From Auricularia sp. M13 (lineage: Eukaryota > Basidiomycota > Agaricomycetes > Auriculariales > Auriculariaceae), in contig CM073195.1 in assembly GCA_037042915.1 (NCBI GenBank), positions 3,472,001 through 3,536,000 on the forward strand: a stretch of DNA of 64,000 nt. The letters are read 5' to 3'. Below, piece by piece: positions 34,322-46,225 of this stretch. The notes under the pieces are model-generated. The model did not search any database. It saw only the letters and a list, made by a program, of their open reading frames with translations, and had not been told where the DNA came from. How positions within the stretch are numbered: position 1 is the first letter of the stretch; every line of letters starts with the position of its first letter. A program made the position numbers and the translations under genes.

Positions 34322-35042
34322 TGTTAAGCCTGCTGTGCCTTGGGGTTTGGTTGCAAGGATAGTCGAACGTCCGGGCGCAGAGAACACTCGAACGAACAAC
34401 TAGAGCCTTCGGTGCGTTATTGAGCACACCGGCTACGTCGAGTAGCACGACCGAAGGGACCGCGAGCAGCAGAGGACTCAGACGAGTAAGTCGGGCGAGG
34501 GAAGAACCCAGAGGCGAAGTCGAGAGAGAGAGATAGAGTGTGCGAGGGGCACGACTATGTCGATTTCGTAACTGGGGAGCTAGATACAAAGTCGAGGGTC
34601 TTTTATACCTGGGGAGGTGATCCGATGTACTCGGAGTGTATCCTAGAGACGAAGGAGAGGGGGCCTCAGATCAATAGAGATCGTCGTCATCGGCCGATAG
34701 GATGAGTAAGAGCAAGTGGGTAAGGTATCGGGGGATCGGGCGAATGACGAGAGGCGAATGACTAAGACGAATGGAGCGAACCGGATATGAACACTATCGA
34801 TACAGTAGGGACAAGGCGAGTTAGGTGGATGTATGCGAGTAAGGAGAGAAGCTAGAGAAGTGAGGGAGAGGTCTAGAGGTAGAGGACGACGAGGAGAACA
34901 TATCCGAGCATATGAACACGAGGGAGATAAGCCGGGTATTCGGGAGCTTGACCGAGTTGACCGAGTTGGCCGAGTGACGTAGAATGACGCCGAGTGATGC
35001 CGAGAGCACGTGAGGTCCGCGGACCGGGGCACGGGCGTAACA
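34322..35042 (-). repeat. 3' LTR of chromovirus A
   Basis: Same family as 42,216-42,940 and 43,966-44,690. Confidence 0.92.
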
Positions 35043-35240
35043 GTATCCCCCCTTTACGTCCTGAGCCCACGAAGGACTGCAGCAACGCAAGGTGAATACA
35101 AAAAAATGAGATAGCACGCACTCGAGTCCGAATGGGGCCAAAAGATCGGGTCGGGTCGGAACGGGTCGGGCACAGATTAAAAGTGGTTGGGTCGGGAGTT
35201 GAATCGTCGAACCACTCTTGTCTTCTGCCCGCCGCCCACC

Positions 35241-36474
35241 ATGCCGCGATACGAATCGCTCGAGGACGTCGCCGCCGCGTACGACCGCAAGACCGTCGGC
35301 GCCGTCATGAGGTCGCTCGAGGACGACCCGACGATGGAGGCGCTGATCGCGGCGCACGAGGACGCGAAGCGGACGCTCGGCGGCCTGCAGCAAGAGGCCG
35401 TCGACGAGGAGGACCTCGACGCGATCGAGGCGTTCAGCGCGCGCAGGCGCCAGGCGAAGGCCGAGCTGCGCCTGGCGGCGCAGCGACGCTTCTGGCCGAG
35501 CGCGTGGCCAAGATTGCGGTGGACGCGGGCGCCAAGGCGACGAAGAGCCAGGCGTCGCCGGCGAAAGCGCCGACCACGAGCACGAAGGCGCCGGCGAAGG
35601 ACGCGAGGGAGACCGAGTCGCCGCCGAAGAGGCGGAAGGCCATGGAGGTATGGGTCGAGTTACCTCGACTGCGCGATCTGGCTAAGGTGCGCTTTTGTTT
35701 TTTAGGTCGATGTCGCGAAGACGGCTCAGGCGCCGCGCAAGGTCGCGCCGAAACCCGCGCCGGTCGCGGTCGCTCGCTCGCCGTCGCTCGGGGCGGGCGA
35801 GACGCTCGAGGACAACGACGAGGTCGAGGAGATCGCGAGCCCGGTGGCGCCGGCCGCGAAGCCCAAGCCCAAGCCCAAGCCGCGCGCAGGCGGCAAGTTC
35901 ACGGACAGGTGGCCGGAGGTGCCGTACGGGACGCGGTTCCCGAGCCAGGTAAGTTTTCGGTCGTTCGTGTTTTGCTCGCCGGGGCTGACATCGAGCAGTG
36001 CGAGGCCTGCGCCAAGCGCGGCGGCCAGTGCGTTCGGCAGCACCGGTCGAACACTTGCACCGCGTGTCATCAGACCCGGGGCAAGTGTACGCACTCGGGC
36101 AAGCCGTTCGTGCCGCGCGGCGAGAAGAGGGCGGCGTCGCCGAGTGCGTCGCCCGAGCGCCCCAAGAAGGTGCGCATCGTCGAGGGGACGACGCTGGGGA
36201 TGAGGGCGGCCGAGGACCGCGCGAAGACGGCCGAGCACCGCAGGGTCGTGGAGAACCACGCCCTGTGGACGAACAATTCGGTGCACAACATCGAGCGGAT
36301 GTTGTACCGGATGCTGCAGTGGCAAGCGCAGCAGTTTGGCCAGTCGATCGACGAGTCGATCGACGATCCGTTCACGAGCGAGGAGGAAGAGGAGGCCGAG
36401 GAGGAGGTCGAGGAGGAGTCCGAGGAGGAGGACGAGGAAGCGGTCGAGGAAGCGACCGAGGACGCGGACGAGTA
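35241..36474 (+). CDS. Antisense Zn2Cys6-cluster ORF inside chromovirus A
   Basis: It runs opposite to gag-pol, between pol and the 3' LTR. The start MPRYESLEDVAAAYDRKTVG has a good fungal context (CCCACCATG). Charged and Pro/Lys-rich segments lead to a cysteine cluster beginning CEACAKRGGQC with spacing C-x2-C-x6-C-x8-C-x2-C-x6-C, identical to the antisense ORF of the non-autonomous LTR element. A canonical GTAAGT...CAG intron (35,950-35,998) lies directly before the cluster, and another near 35,648-35,705. The protein ends in a long acidic tail. This copy does not look whole. The domain suggests DNA or chromatin binding; the benefit to the element is unknown. Confidence 0.55.
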
Positions 36475-36596
36475 GGCGATAGGGTAGAGTAGTAGCGGGT
36501 GCGACCAAAGTCGCCCAAAATGTAATAAATGACTGTTTCTTGGAATCGGGTGAAAAGCGAGTGAGCGAAGAAATAGCGAGTGAAAAAAGCGAGTGC

Positions 36597-39500
36597 TTAG
36601 ATGTTTTCGAATTTCTTGAGGATTTGCTGGAACTCTTGATAACTGCCGGGAGCGCTGGGATTTGCAGCATAGAAGTCTTGAACTGCTTCTTGCGCGTGTT
36701 CGAGATTTTCGGAGCCCATCTTGGTGGTCTCGGGGTCGTCGGGAGTGCCGATGTGACCGATCCAGCGAATGCGAAAACGAAGGCGCGAGTGACGATGGCG
36801 ATTGTCGATGCGTACGCTGAGTACTTCGAGCTCGTACTCTTGCTCGCCGTCGACGACGACGGGCGGAGGAGGTTCTTGACGTTGACCGGGGAACGCTTCT
36901 CGAGGGTGGGGTTCGAGTTGCGAGACGTGAAAGACCGGGTGTACGCGAGCGAGGTAGTCGGGTAGGCTGAGGGTGAACGATTGCGAGCTAGGTTGATCGA
37001 CGATCGGGAACGGGCCTAGGTAGCGATCGGCGAGTTTGCGGGTGGGCTGCGTCGTCTTGATGTGTTCTGAGAGGACGTAGGCCATGTCGCCGACCTTGAA
37101 GTCAGGCGGGGGAGTGCGTCGAGCATTCGCAGATGCAGTGTAACGTTTCTGAGCGGCAGCGATCTGCTCCTTCAGGACGTCCTGCAGTTCGTGGATGTCG
37201 ACAGCGAAGTCGCGGGCGCGAGCAGAGGCAACGTCGCGCTCGGGGTAGACGGAGATGTTCGGATGAAAACCCTTGTTGGCGAAGAAAGGCGAGACACCAG
37301 TCGAGTCGTTCGGGGTGTTGTTGTACGTGAATTCGGCGAGAGGGAGTAGCTCGGACCAGTTGTCCTGCTTGTAGTTGCAGTAGAGACGGAGGTACTGCTC
37401 GAGCGTCTGGTTCGTGCGTTCGACTTGACCGTTCGCCTCCGGGTGGTGACCCGAGGTGAAGTGCATGGTCATGTTGAGGAGCGAGCCGAGTGCGCGAAAG
37501 AAGCGGGAGACGAATTCGGAGCCGCGGTCGGTAGAGACGTGCGAGGGAGCGCCATGTTTGGCGAAGACATGGATGAGGAAGAGACGCGCGAGTTCTTCGG
37601 AGGTGATCTTGCCCTTGGTCGGGACGAAGATACCCTGCTTCGAGAGGCGATCAATAATGACGAGGATCGCGGTGTAACCGTTGGACTCAGGGAGTTGTTC
37701 GATGAAGTCCATCGAGATCGAGTCCCAGTTGCGAAGCGGAATCGGGAGCGGTTGAAGTCGACCGTACGGCTTGTGTCGTCGAGGTTTGCTGCGCCCACAG
37801 GTGACGCAGGCCTGGACGTAGGTACGAATCGAGTCGCGCAGGTCGGGCCAGTAGTACTCGCGGGCGACCATCTTGAGTGTCTTGTTCTGACCCGGATGGC
37901 CAGCGAGCGGGTGATCGTGCTTTTCGCGAAGGATACGAAGGCGACAATCGAGAGCGTTCGGTACGTAGATCCTGCCCTTGAACAGCAAGAATCCATCGTC
38001 CGAGGCTGACCAGTTGATCGCGTCATCGGTGCCGAGTTTCGAGCGAATGTCGAGCGAGTTCGTCCGAGTCGTACGAGGCGCGAATGTCATCCCGAATGGA
38101 CTGAGTGTCCATGATCGTGGCTGCGCGAAGGAAAGTCTCTTCAGCATACGTCGCGCGAAGGGAAGCGGCGAACTGTTCCGAAGTAAAAACGGGTCGGAAG
38201 TTCTGCGGGTTTGCGCTGGCGTAGCCACCATCCCCCTTTTGAGATAGACGTCGTGGCGGCGAGTGAGAGCATCGGGTTTGCCGCCGAGTCGACCGGGTCG
38301 AAAGCGAATGAGGAGGTTGAAGGTAGAAAGGTACTCGGACCAGCGAGCTTGCCGACGAGTGAGCATCTTCGTGGTAGAGAAATACTCGAGGTTCTTGTGG
38401 TCCGTGACGACGTCTATTGGGGTCTCGGCCCCTTCGAGGTAGTGTCGCCATAGTTCAAACGCCTCGAATATCGCGAGTAGCTCCTTGTCGTGCGTGTCGT
38501 AGTTGAGCTCGGTGGGAGTGAGCGTGCGCGAATGGAAAGCGACGGGGTGAACAGAGCCGTCCAGGAGGACGTGCGAGAAGATCGCCGCGATCGCGTAGTC
38601 GGAAGCGTCAGTCTCGACGACGCGAGGGAGAGCGGGATCGAAGTGGTGAAGGACGGGAGCGCAAGTGAACGCCTTCTTGAGCTCGTTGAACGCAGCGAGG
38701 CATTGCGGAGTGAAGTTCCACGTTGCGGTCTTTCGAGTGAGACGAGTGAGCGGGACGACGATATCGGAGTAATCGTAGATGAATCGTCGATAGAAGTTCG
38801 CGAAGCCGAGGAACGACTGGATGTCGCGAACGTTGCGAGGAACGGGCCATTCGAGGAGGGTGGCAATCTTCTTCGGGTCCATGCTGATGCCCTCGGGGCT
38901 GATGATGTACCCGAGGTACTCGATGGTGTCAGCATGGAACTCGCACTTCTCGGGCTTACAGAAGAGGTCATTCTCCCGCAGCCGTCGAAGGACCTCTCGA
39001 ACGTGTTCCTCATGCTTCGAGGGATCGTCTGAGTAGATGAGGATGTCGTCGAGGTAGACGGTGACCGTGACGTCGAGGAGGTCGGAGAAGATGTCGTTCA
39101 TGAAGCGCTGGAAAGCGGCTGGAGCGTTCGTGAGACCGAAAGGCATGACGAGATACTCGTAGGTGCCGTAGCGCGTTCGAAAGGCAGTCTTCCACTCGTC
39201 GCCGGCCGCGATGCGAACGTTGCTGTATCCGACACGAAGATCGAGCTTGGTGAACTTCTTGGCGGTGCGAAGGCGGTCGAGCGTGGACGAGATGAGCGGG
39301 AGCGGGTACTTGTCCTTCCGAGTGATCTTGTTGAGCCCACGATAATCGACGCATAGGCGAAGAGAACCGTCGGCCTTCTTGACGAAGAGAACCGGGGCGC
39401 CACCGGGGACGACGAAGAGCGAATGTGTCCTTTGCTGAGGTTATCCTGAATGTACTCCCGAAGCGCGAGTTGCTCGGGCTCGGAGAGCGAGTAGATCGGA

Positions 39501-40306
39501 CCGGATGGGAGAGGCTTGCCTTCTTCCATGTCGATCTTGAGATCGTACGGCCGATGTTCAGGGAGTCGATTCGAGGCCTCCTTTGAGAAGACGTCGAGGA
39601 ACTCGTGATAACACTCGGGGATGCCTTCGCCGGTTTCCGAGGCCGGGTTGGCAGACGCAGAGCGAGCGGGCACCGATGGATCTCGAATGTAGATGGCCGA
39701 GACCATCGAGCCGCGAAGTCGACGAGAGGTGTCGAAGGCTGCGGCGCCGATGATCTTGATGTCGACGCGAGCAGCGGCCGCGCGAAGGGCGGTTTCGTCC
39801 ATCGGCGGTTCGGGAGGCAGAGTACGTGGCGCGGGAGGAGGTGACGACGGAGTCGGAGGATCCGAGTCGAGCGAAAACCCAGGGACGAAACCCAAGGGAT
39901 CCGAGGGCGAGACACGAGTGGGGAAAGAGATGCGGTGATGGAACCAGTCAATCCTAGGATTGTAGCGGGCCAACCAGCGGTATCCCAGCACTGCAGAGCA
40001 AGTCGGATCTAGAGTGGTGAGGAGGAAGTTGATGATCATCGAAGTTCCGCAAGGGAAGCGGACGGGAAGCGACACGTATTTGGAGATAACACCGCGATAG
40101 GAGCCGTCGAAGAGCCGAAGGCGTAGCGGTTGATCGAGAGACTTTTGAGGGAGTCGAAGACTCTCGGCGAACTGAGTATCGAGGAACTGATCTTCGGAGC
40201 CGGAGTCGACGAGTGTGCGAAAGGATGGGACAGCGTCGGAGGAAAGGACGACGATGAGAGCGTCTTGATCGGTGAGCGCGGCAGCGTTCAACCGAGTGTA
40301 AGGCAT
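36597..40306 (-). pseudogene. pol of chromovirus A (protease, RT, RNase H, integrase, chromodomain)
   Basis: The order is aspartic protease ([15 protein letters not shown]), reverse transcriptase with YLDDILIYS, RNase H ([14 protein letters not shown]), a zinc-binding HHCC region, integrase core ([26 protein letters not shown]) and a C-terminal chromodomain after [14 protein letters not shown]. The chromodomain and this order place it in the chromovirus branch of Ty3/gypsy. The chromodomain of such elements steers integration to particular chromatin. The frame is broken, about two breaks in all. Confidence 0.9.
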
Positions 40307-40353
40307 CTTGGGCTTGACGCAGTTGGCCCTAGATGCCCGTGGGGAACTTCCCG

Positions 40354-40677
40354 TTAGTTTTTCGCTTCTGCCGGGGCAGAAGCGGCGGCGCCCGAGGGAG
40401 CGGGAGCCGGCGTCGAGGAAGTCGCGGGTTGAGCCTTAGCGGCGCGACCCTTCGACTCGCGATTGTGAGCGGCCTTGCGGCACTCGGACGCGGTGTGGCC
40501 GGCATGGCCACAGTAGAGGCAGAGGTTGTTATCGAGGCGACGGCGTCGTTCGGCGTCGTTGAGCTTGCCGTTTGAGTTGAGGTTCTTCGCGACGTCGTCC
40601 TTCGACTTGGTCGTGGTCTTTGAAGACGAGCGGGCCGAGGTCGAGGACTGACCCCTCGAGTTCGAGTGGTTGTTCGA

Positions 40678-40708
<31 letters not shown>

Positions 40709-42183
40709 GCGCGCGCGTTGGACTTGGTGTTCGATCGGGAGCCCGATTGAGGCGTCGCGGTCGAGGTGGTCTTCTGCGCTTTACGGGGTTCGTTCGCGTG
40801 CTCGAGAGCTTGCTCGTCCTTATCGATCCAGTAGTTGGCGTCGATGCTAAGAGCGAGCGCAGCGAGTGGCGTCAGAGAAGCCGGGCGTTGAGCTACTTGA
40901 GCAGCGAAGACAGATTTGATGCGGCGAGGGAGTCCGCGATAGAATTGCGAGGCGAGTGCAGCGTCGTCCCAGCCGAGCAGTTTGGCGTATTCGTCGAACT
41001 GGAGCTTGTAGCGGGCGACCTTGCCGTTGTCGGCCATTTGCAGTCGTCGAATCTTGACTTCGGCGCGTTCGCGTTCGTTCGTGACGCCGAAGGTGATCGT
41101 GAGTTCGTTCTTGAATTCGTTCCAGTCTTCGAGGAACTCGTAGCCGGGAGGCGGATTTGGGACGAGAGGAACGTAGCCGCCCCACCATTCCTTCGCCCGA
41201 CCCGAGAGATAGGTCGCGGTGAAGAGAATCTTCTCGCGGGACGTCTGGTACTTCTGAGGGTTGGCGAGGAAGTAGGTTTCGCAGTCGATGAGGAATCCGC
41301 GAAGTTTGTTGGCGTTTTCGCCGTCGAATTTGTCGGGTTTGGCGGCGTCGATGCGAGAGCCGCTGTCGCGGTCGACGAAGTAGACACGAGGGACGTTGTC
41401 GTGTTGATCGTGGAATTGTCGTTCGCGATCGACGTCCGAGTCGTAGCCGTCCGACGGAGGGTCGAAGGGAGGTCCCGGGGGACCAGGAGGATCGTTACCG
41501 CCACCACCGCCCCCACCGCCGCCACCTCCGGGAGGAGGGTTCGGAGGATGCGAGCCGTGCGAGTGGTGCGAGTGGTGCGAGTGGTGCGACGAGGGCGAGG
41601 GAGCACCTCGATGACCACCACCGCCACCGCCGCCTCCGCCGCCTCCGCCTCCACCGCCGCCACCTCCGCCGCCTCCTCCGCCACCCCCGCCGCCACGCCG
41701 GGGCGTGTTAGGGGTGCCGGATGGGAAGAAGCCGCGGAACGACGAGGAGTGCTGCGAAAAACGAGGAGTCGAGCGAGAGCCGGTGTACGGGACGAGCGCG
41801 AGAGGGTGTCGAGAGCTGAGCGAGTGAGTCGAGGGATGCGAAGGCGATCGTGTCGTGTGACTTGAGGGAGGGTAGGAACCGCTCGGGTCCACGCGTAGTG
41901 TGGACTGGGCTGGCGAGAAACGCGAGGTGTGAAGCGAGCCGGAGAGAGTGTATTGCGAGAGGATTTCGTCATCATCGTTCGGCGGTTGCGAGTGCCGAGA
42001 TGATCCGAAGCGGCTAGTGCCCGACATCGAGACTGATGGCGAAGGCGTAGCCGGCTGAGGAGGTTGTTGGTCGCGAAGACGAGCCTGACGACGAGCTTCG
42101 CGAAGGATAGCGTCGGGGGAGTCGAGTAGAGGATGAGGTTCTTCCTGGTTTCTTCTGAGATTCTGTCGAGTCCCAAAGGCCAT
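40354..42183 (-). CDS. gag of chromovirus A
   Basis: A 609-residue frame starting MAFGTRQNLRRNQEEPHPLL. A Ser/Pro-rich N-terminus and a long polyglycine tract (about 41,600-41,700) precede the capsid-like region (KLRGFLIDCETYFLANPQKY, FTATYLSGRAKEWWGGYV). The C-terminus has a CCHC zinc knuckle, CLYCGHAGHTASEC. Gag and pol are separate frames with 47 bp between them. This frame looks whole. Confidence 0.88.
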
Positions 42184-42185
42184 AC

Positions 42186-42206
42186 AACTCGAGCAGAGCT
42201 CGAGTT
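42186..42206 (-). other. Perfect hairpin between 5' LTR and gag
   Basis: AACTCGAGC and GCTCGAGTT form a 9-bp stem around a 3-nt loop, starting about 10 nt after the LTR and ending a few bases before the gag ATG. The same structure is in the second copy at 44700-44720. It occupies the place where a primer-binding site is expected. Confidence 0.6.
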
Positions 42207-42215
42207 ACGAAATAC

Positions 42216-42940
42216 TGTTAAGCCTGCTGTGCCTTGGGGGGTTTGGTTGCAAGGATAGTCGAACGTCCGGGCGCAGAGAACACTCGAACGAACAACTAGA
42301 GCCTTCGGTGCGTTATTGAGCACACCGGCTACGTCGAGTAGCACGACCAAAGGGACCACGAGCAACGGAGGACTCAGACGAGTAAGTCGGGCGAGGGAAG
42401 AACCCAGAGGCGAAGTCGAGAGAGAGAGATAGAGTGTGCGAGGGGCACGACTATGTCGATTTCGTAACTGGGGAGCTAGATACAAAGTCGAGGGTCTTTT
42501 ATACCTGGGGAGGTGATCCGATGTATTCGGAGTGTATCCTAGAGATGAAGGAGAGGGGGCCTCAGATCAATAGAGATCGTCGTCATCGGCCGATAGGATG
42601 AGTAAGAGCGAGTGGGTAAGGTATCGGGGGATCGGGCGAATGACGAGAGGCGAATGACTAAGACGAATGGAGCGAACCGGATATGAACACTATCGATACA
42701 GTAGGGACAAGGCGAGTTAGGTGGATGTATGCGAGTAAGGAGAGAAGCTAGAGAAGTGAGGGAGAGGTCTAGAGGTAGAGGACGACGAGGAGAACATATC
42801 CCGAGCATATGAACACGAGGGGAGATAAGCCGGGTATTCGGGAGCTTGACCGAGTTGACCGAGTTGGCCGAGTGACGTAGAATGACGCCGAGTGATGCCG
42901 AGAGCACGTGAGGTCCGCGGACCGGGGCACGGGCATAACA
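42216..42940 (-). repeat. 5' LTR of chromovirus A
   Basis: 725 bp, followed by the target duplication GCACG. It matches the LTR at 43,966-44,690 almost base for base in inverted orientation. Confidence 0.92.
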
Positions 42941-43965
42941 GCACGTTTGTTACGCGAAGAAAGGTTTTCCATTTTTGGAAGACTGACCAATGAATACGTC
43001 GTTGATATGTTCACGCGCAATATTGAGTCGCGACTCGCGTACATTCGTTTTAGCCAAGCTGCAGCGCACCGCGAAGACACGGCATTGATGGGATTGGAAG
43101 CCCCGATGGACTCTGAAAACGTTTTTCTTCCGTCTTCATTCCTCGGTTCCAACGCTTGGTGTTCGGACCAGATCACGGACGCGCTCACCATTGCTGCCAA
43201 CTGCGGCGTACCGACATTCTTTGTCACAATGACCTGCAATCCGGACTGACCAGAAGTGCGCCAGAAGCTGCGGCCAGGCCAGGGCTGGCAAGATGTTCCG
43301 CTCGTGATCGCCCGCGTGTTCAAGCAGAAGCTGGGCGTCTTGATGAAGACTTTGAAGACTATGTTTCCGCACACTGGTGGTATAGTAAGCTTGCGCTTTG
43401 TCGTGCTTAGTTTGGCGTGCCTAATTGCGCGCAGGTTTATTGACTGTCTGCCGTTGAGTTTCAGAAGCGAGGATTCCCTCACTGTCATATCCTAATCAAA
43501 TATGAATGGGATTGCATTACTGCCTCGGACATTGATGCGGTGGTCTCTGCGGAGATGCCCAAAAGTGCAGCTGACGCTGCATTGGTTCAGCGTTTCATGA
43601 CGCACAAACATCCCGTGCAGCGCGATGACCCCAGCAAAGTCACCATACCGAAATACTGTCAGCGACGAGCGCGCGTGTTTGATGCCCACGGTACGGAGGC
43701 TGACACAGTCTGCCACTTCGGATATCCCAAACCGATTCGTGAGACCACCTCGCTGTCCTTCGACGGACACCCACAGTACAGGCAACGTCAAGCAGAAGAT
43801 AGCAATGTCGTTCCGCACTGTTTGCCCCTTCTGCGAGCCCTCGACTGCCATATCAACTTCGAGGTCGCCAACTCGTCGCACATCTTTCAATACCTATTCA
43901 AGTACATACGAAAAGGTAAGCCTTTGTCGTCTTTGGTGCCTGGGATACATCGTTGAAGATGCCTC
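42941..43965 (+). pseudogene. Helitron Rep, HUH-domain part
   Basis: Coding resumes after the chromovirus with RFSIFGRLTNEYVVDMFTRN, then VFLPSSFLGSNAWCSDQITD, PTFFVTMTCNPD, and after an intron VEFQKRGFPHCHILIKYEWD and VVPHCLPLLRALDCHINFEV. The metal-binding HUH motif (HCH, 43480-43488) is intact. Two in-frame TGA codons are present, at 43247-43249 (family has Trp) and 43441-43443, so this copy no longer makes full-length Rep. The helicase domain and catalytic tyrosines would lie further on and are absent, cut off by the second gypsy copy. Confidence 0.8.
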
Positions 43966-44690
43966 TGTTACGCCCGTGCCCCGGTCCGCGGACCCCACGT
44001 GCTCTCGGCATCACTCGGCGTCATTCTACGTCACTCGGCCAACTCGGTCAACTCGGTCAAGCTCCCGAATACCCGGCTTATCTCCCCTCGTGTTCATATG
44101 CTCGGGATATGTTCTCCTCGTCGTCCTCTACCTCTAGACCTCTCCCTCACTTCTCTAGCTTCTCTCCTTACTCGCATACATCCACCTAACTCGCCTTGTC
44201 CCTACTGTATCGATAGTGTTCATATCCGGTTCGCTCCATTCGTCTTAGTCATTCGCCTCTCGTCATTCGCCCGATCCCCCGATACCTTACCCACTCGCTC
44301 TTACTCATCCTATCGGCCGATGACGACGATCTCTATTGATCTGAGGCCCCCTCTCCTTCATCTCTAGGATACACTCCGAGTACATCGGATCACCTCCCCA
44401 GGTATAAAAGACCCTCGACTTTGTATCTAGCTCCCCAGTTACGAAATCGACATAGTCGTGCCCCTCGCACACTCTATCTCTCTCTCTCGACTTCGCCTCT
44501 GGGTTCTTCCCTCGCCCGACTTACTCGTCTGAGTCCTCCGTTGCTCGTGGTCCCTTTGGTCGTGCTACTCGACGTAGCCGGTGTGCTCAATAACGCACCG
44601 AAGGCTCTAGTTGTTCGTTCGAGTGTTCTCTGCGCCCGGACGTTCGACTATCCTTGCAACCAAACCCCCCAAGGCACAGCAGGCTTAACA
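43966..44690 (+). repeat. 5' LTR of chromovirus B
   Basis: 725 bp, TG...CA ends, same length as the 5' LTR of copy A and differing from it at only a few positions. Confidence 0.92.
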
Positions 44691-44722
44691 GTATTTCGTA
44701 ACTCGAGCTCTGCTCGAGTTGT

Positions 44723-46194
44723 ATGGCCTTTGGGACTCGACAGAATCTCAGAAGAAACCAGGAAGAACCTCATCCTCTACTCGACTCCCCGACGCTATCC
44801 TTCGCGAAGCTCGTCGTCAGGCTCGTCTTCGCGACCAACAACCTCCTCAGCCGGCTACGCCTTCGCCATCAGTCTCGATGTCGGGCACTAGCCGCTTCGG
44901 ATCATCTCGGCACTCGCAACCGCCGAACGATGATGACGAAATCCTCTCGCAATACACTCTCTCCGGCTCGCTTCACACCTCGCGTTTCTCGCCAGCCCAG
45001 TCCACACTACGCGTGGACCCGAGCGGTTCCTACCCTCCCTCAAGTCACACGACACGATCGCCTTCGCATCCCTCGACTCACTCGCTCAGCTCTCGACACC
45101 CTCTCGCGCTCGTCCCGTACACCGGCTCTCGCTCGACTCCTCGTTTTTCGCAGCACTCCTCGTCGTTCCGCGGCTTCTTCCCATCCGGCACCCCTAACAC
45201 GCCCCGGCGTGGCGGCGGGGTGGCGGAGGAGGCGGCGGAGGTGGCGGCGGTGGAGGCGGAGGCGGCGGAGGCGGCGGTGGCGGTGGTGGTCATCGAGGTG
45301 CTCCTCGCCCTCGTCTGCACCACTCGCACCACTCGCACCACTCGCACGGCTCGCATCCTCCGAACCCTCCTCCCGGAGGTGGCGGCGGTGGGGGCGGTGG
45401 TGGCGGTAACGATCCTCCTGGTCCCCCGGGACCTCCCTTCGACCCTCCGTCGGACGGCTACGACTCGGACGTCGATCGCGAACGACAATTCCACGATCAA
45501 CACGACAACGTCCCTCGTGTCTACTTCGTCGACCGCGACAGCGGCTCTCGCATCGACGCCGCCAAACCCGACAAATTCGACGGCGAAAACGCCAACAAAC
45601 TTCGCGGATTCCTCATCGACTGCGAAACCTACTTCCTCGCCAACCCTCAGAAGTACCAGACGTCCCGCGAGAAGATTCTCTTCACCGCGACCTATCTCTC
45701 GGGTCGGGCGAAGGAATGGTGGGCGGCTACGTTCCTCTCGTCCCAAATCCGCCTCCCGGCTACGAGTTCCTCGAAGACTGGAACGAATTCAAGAACGAAC
45801 TCACGATCACCTTCGGCGTCACGAACGAACGCGAACGCGCCGAAGTCAAGATTCGACGACTGCAAATGGCCGACAACGGCAAGGTCGCCCGCTACAAGCT
45901 CCAGTTCGACGAATACGCCAAACTGCTCGGCTGGGACGACGCTGCACTCGCCTCGCAATTCTATCGCGGACTCCCTCGCCGCATCAAATCTGTCTTCGCT
46001 GCTCAAGTAGCTCAACGCCCGGCTTCTCTGACGCCACTCGCTGCGCTCGCTCTTAGCATCGACGCCAACTACTGGATCGATAAGGACGAGCAAGCTCTCG
46101 AGCACGCGAACGAACCCCGTAAAGCGCAGAAGACCACCTCGACCGCGACGCCTCAATCGGGCTCCCGATCGAACACCAAGTCCAACGCGCGCGC

Positions 46195-46225
<31 letters not shown>

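Larger units (their letters stand above)
34322..42940 (-). mobile_element. Ty3/gypsy chromovirus A, complete with both LTRs
   Basis: An 8.6-kb element on the minus strand with LTRs of 725 bp (5', 42,216-42,940) and 721 bp (3', 34,322-35,042), TG...CA ends and a target duplication GCACG on both sides. A polypurine tract (AAAGGGGGG) adjoins the 3' LTR. It holds gag, pol with a chromodomain, and an antisense accessory ORF before the 3' LTR. The LTRs differ at roughly ten positions, about 1.5 percent, so it is young but not brand new. It is broken, with about two breaks in pol. Confidence 0.92.

Noticed and set aside
40666-41865. 399-codon plus-strand frame opposite gag of chromovirus A
   Set aside because: Low-complexity Arg/Val/Glu-rich shadow of gag; the same shadow appears opposite gag in copy B.
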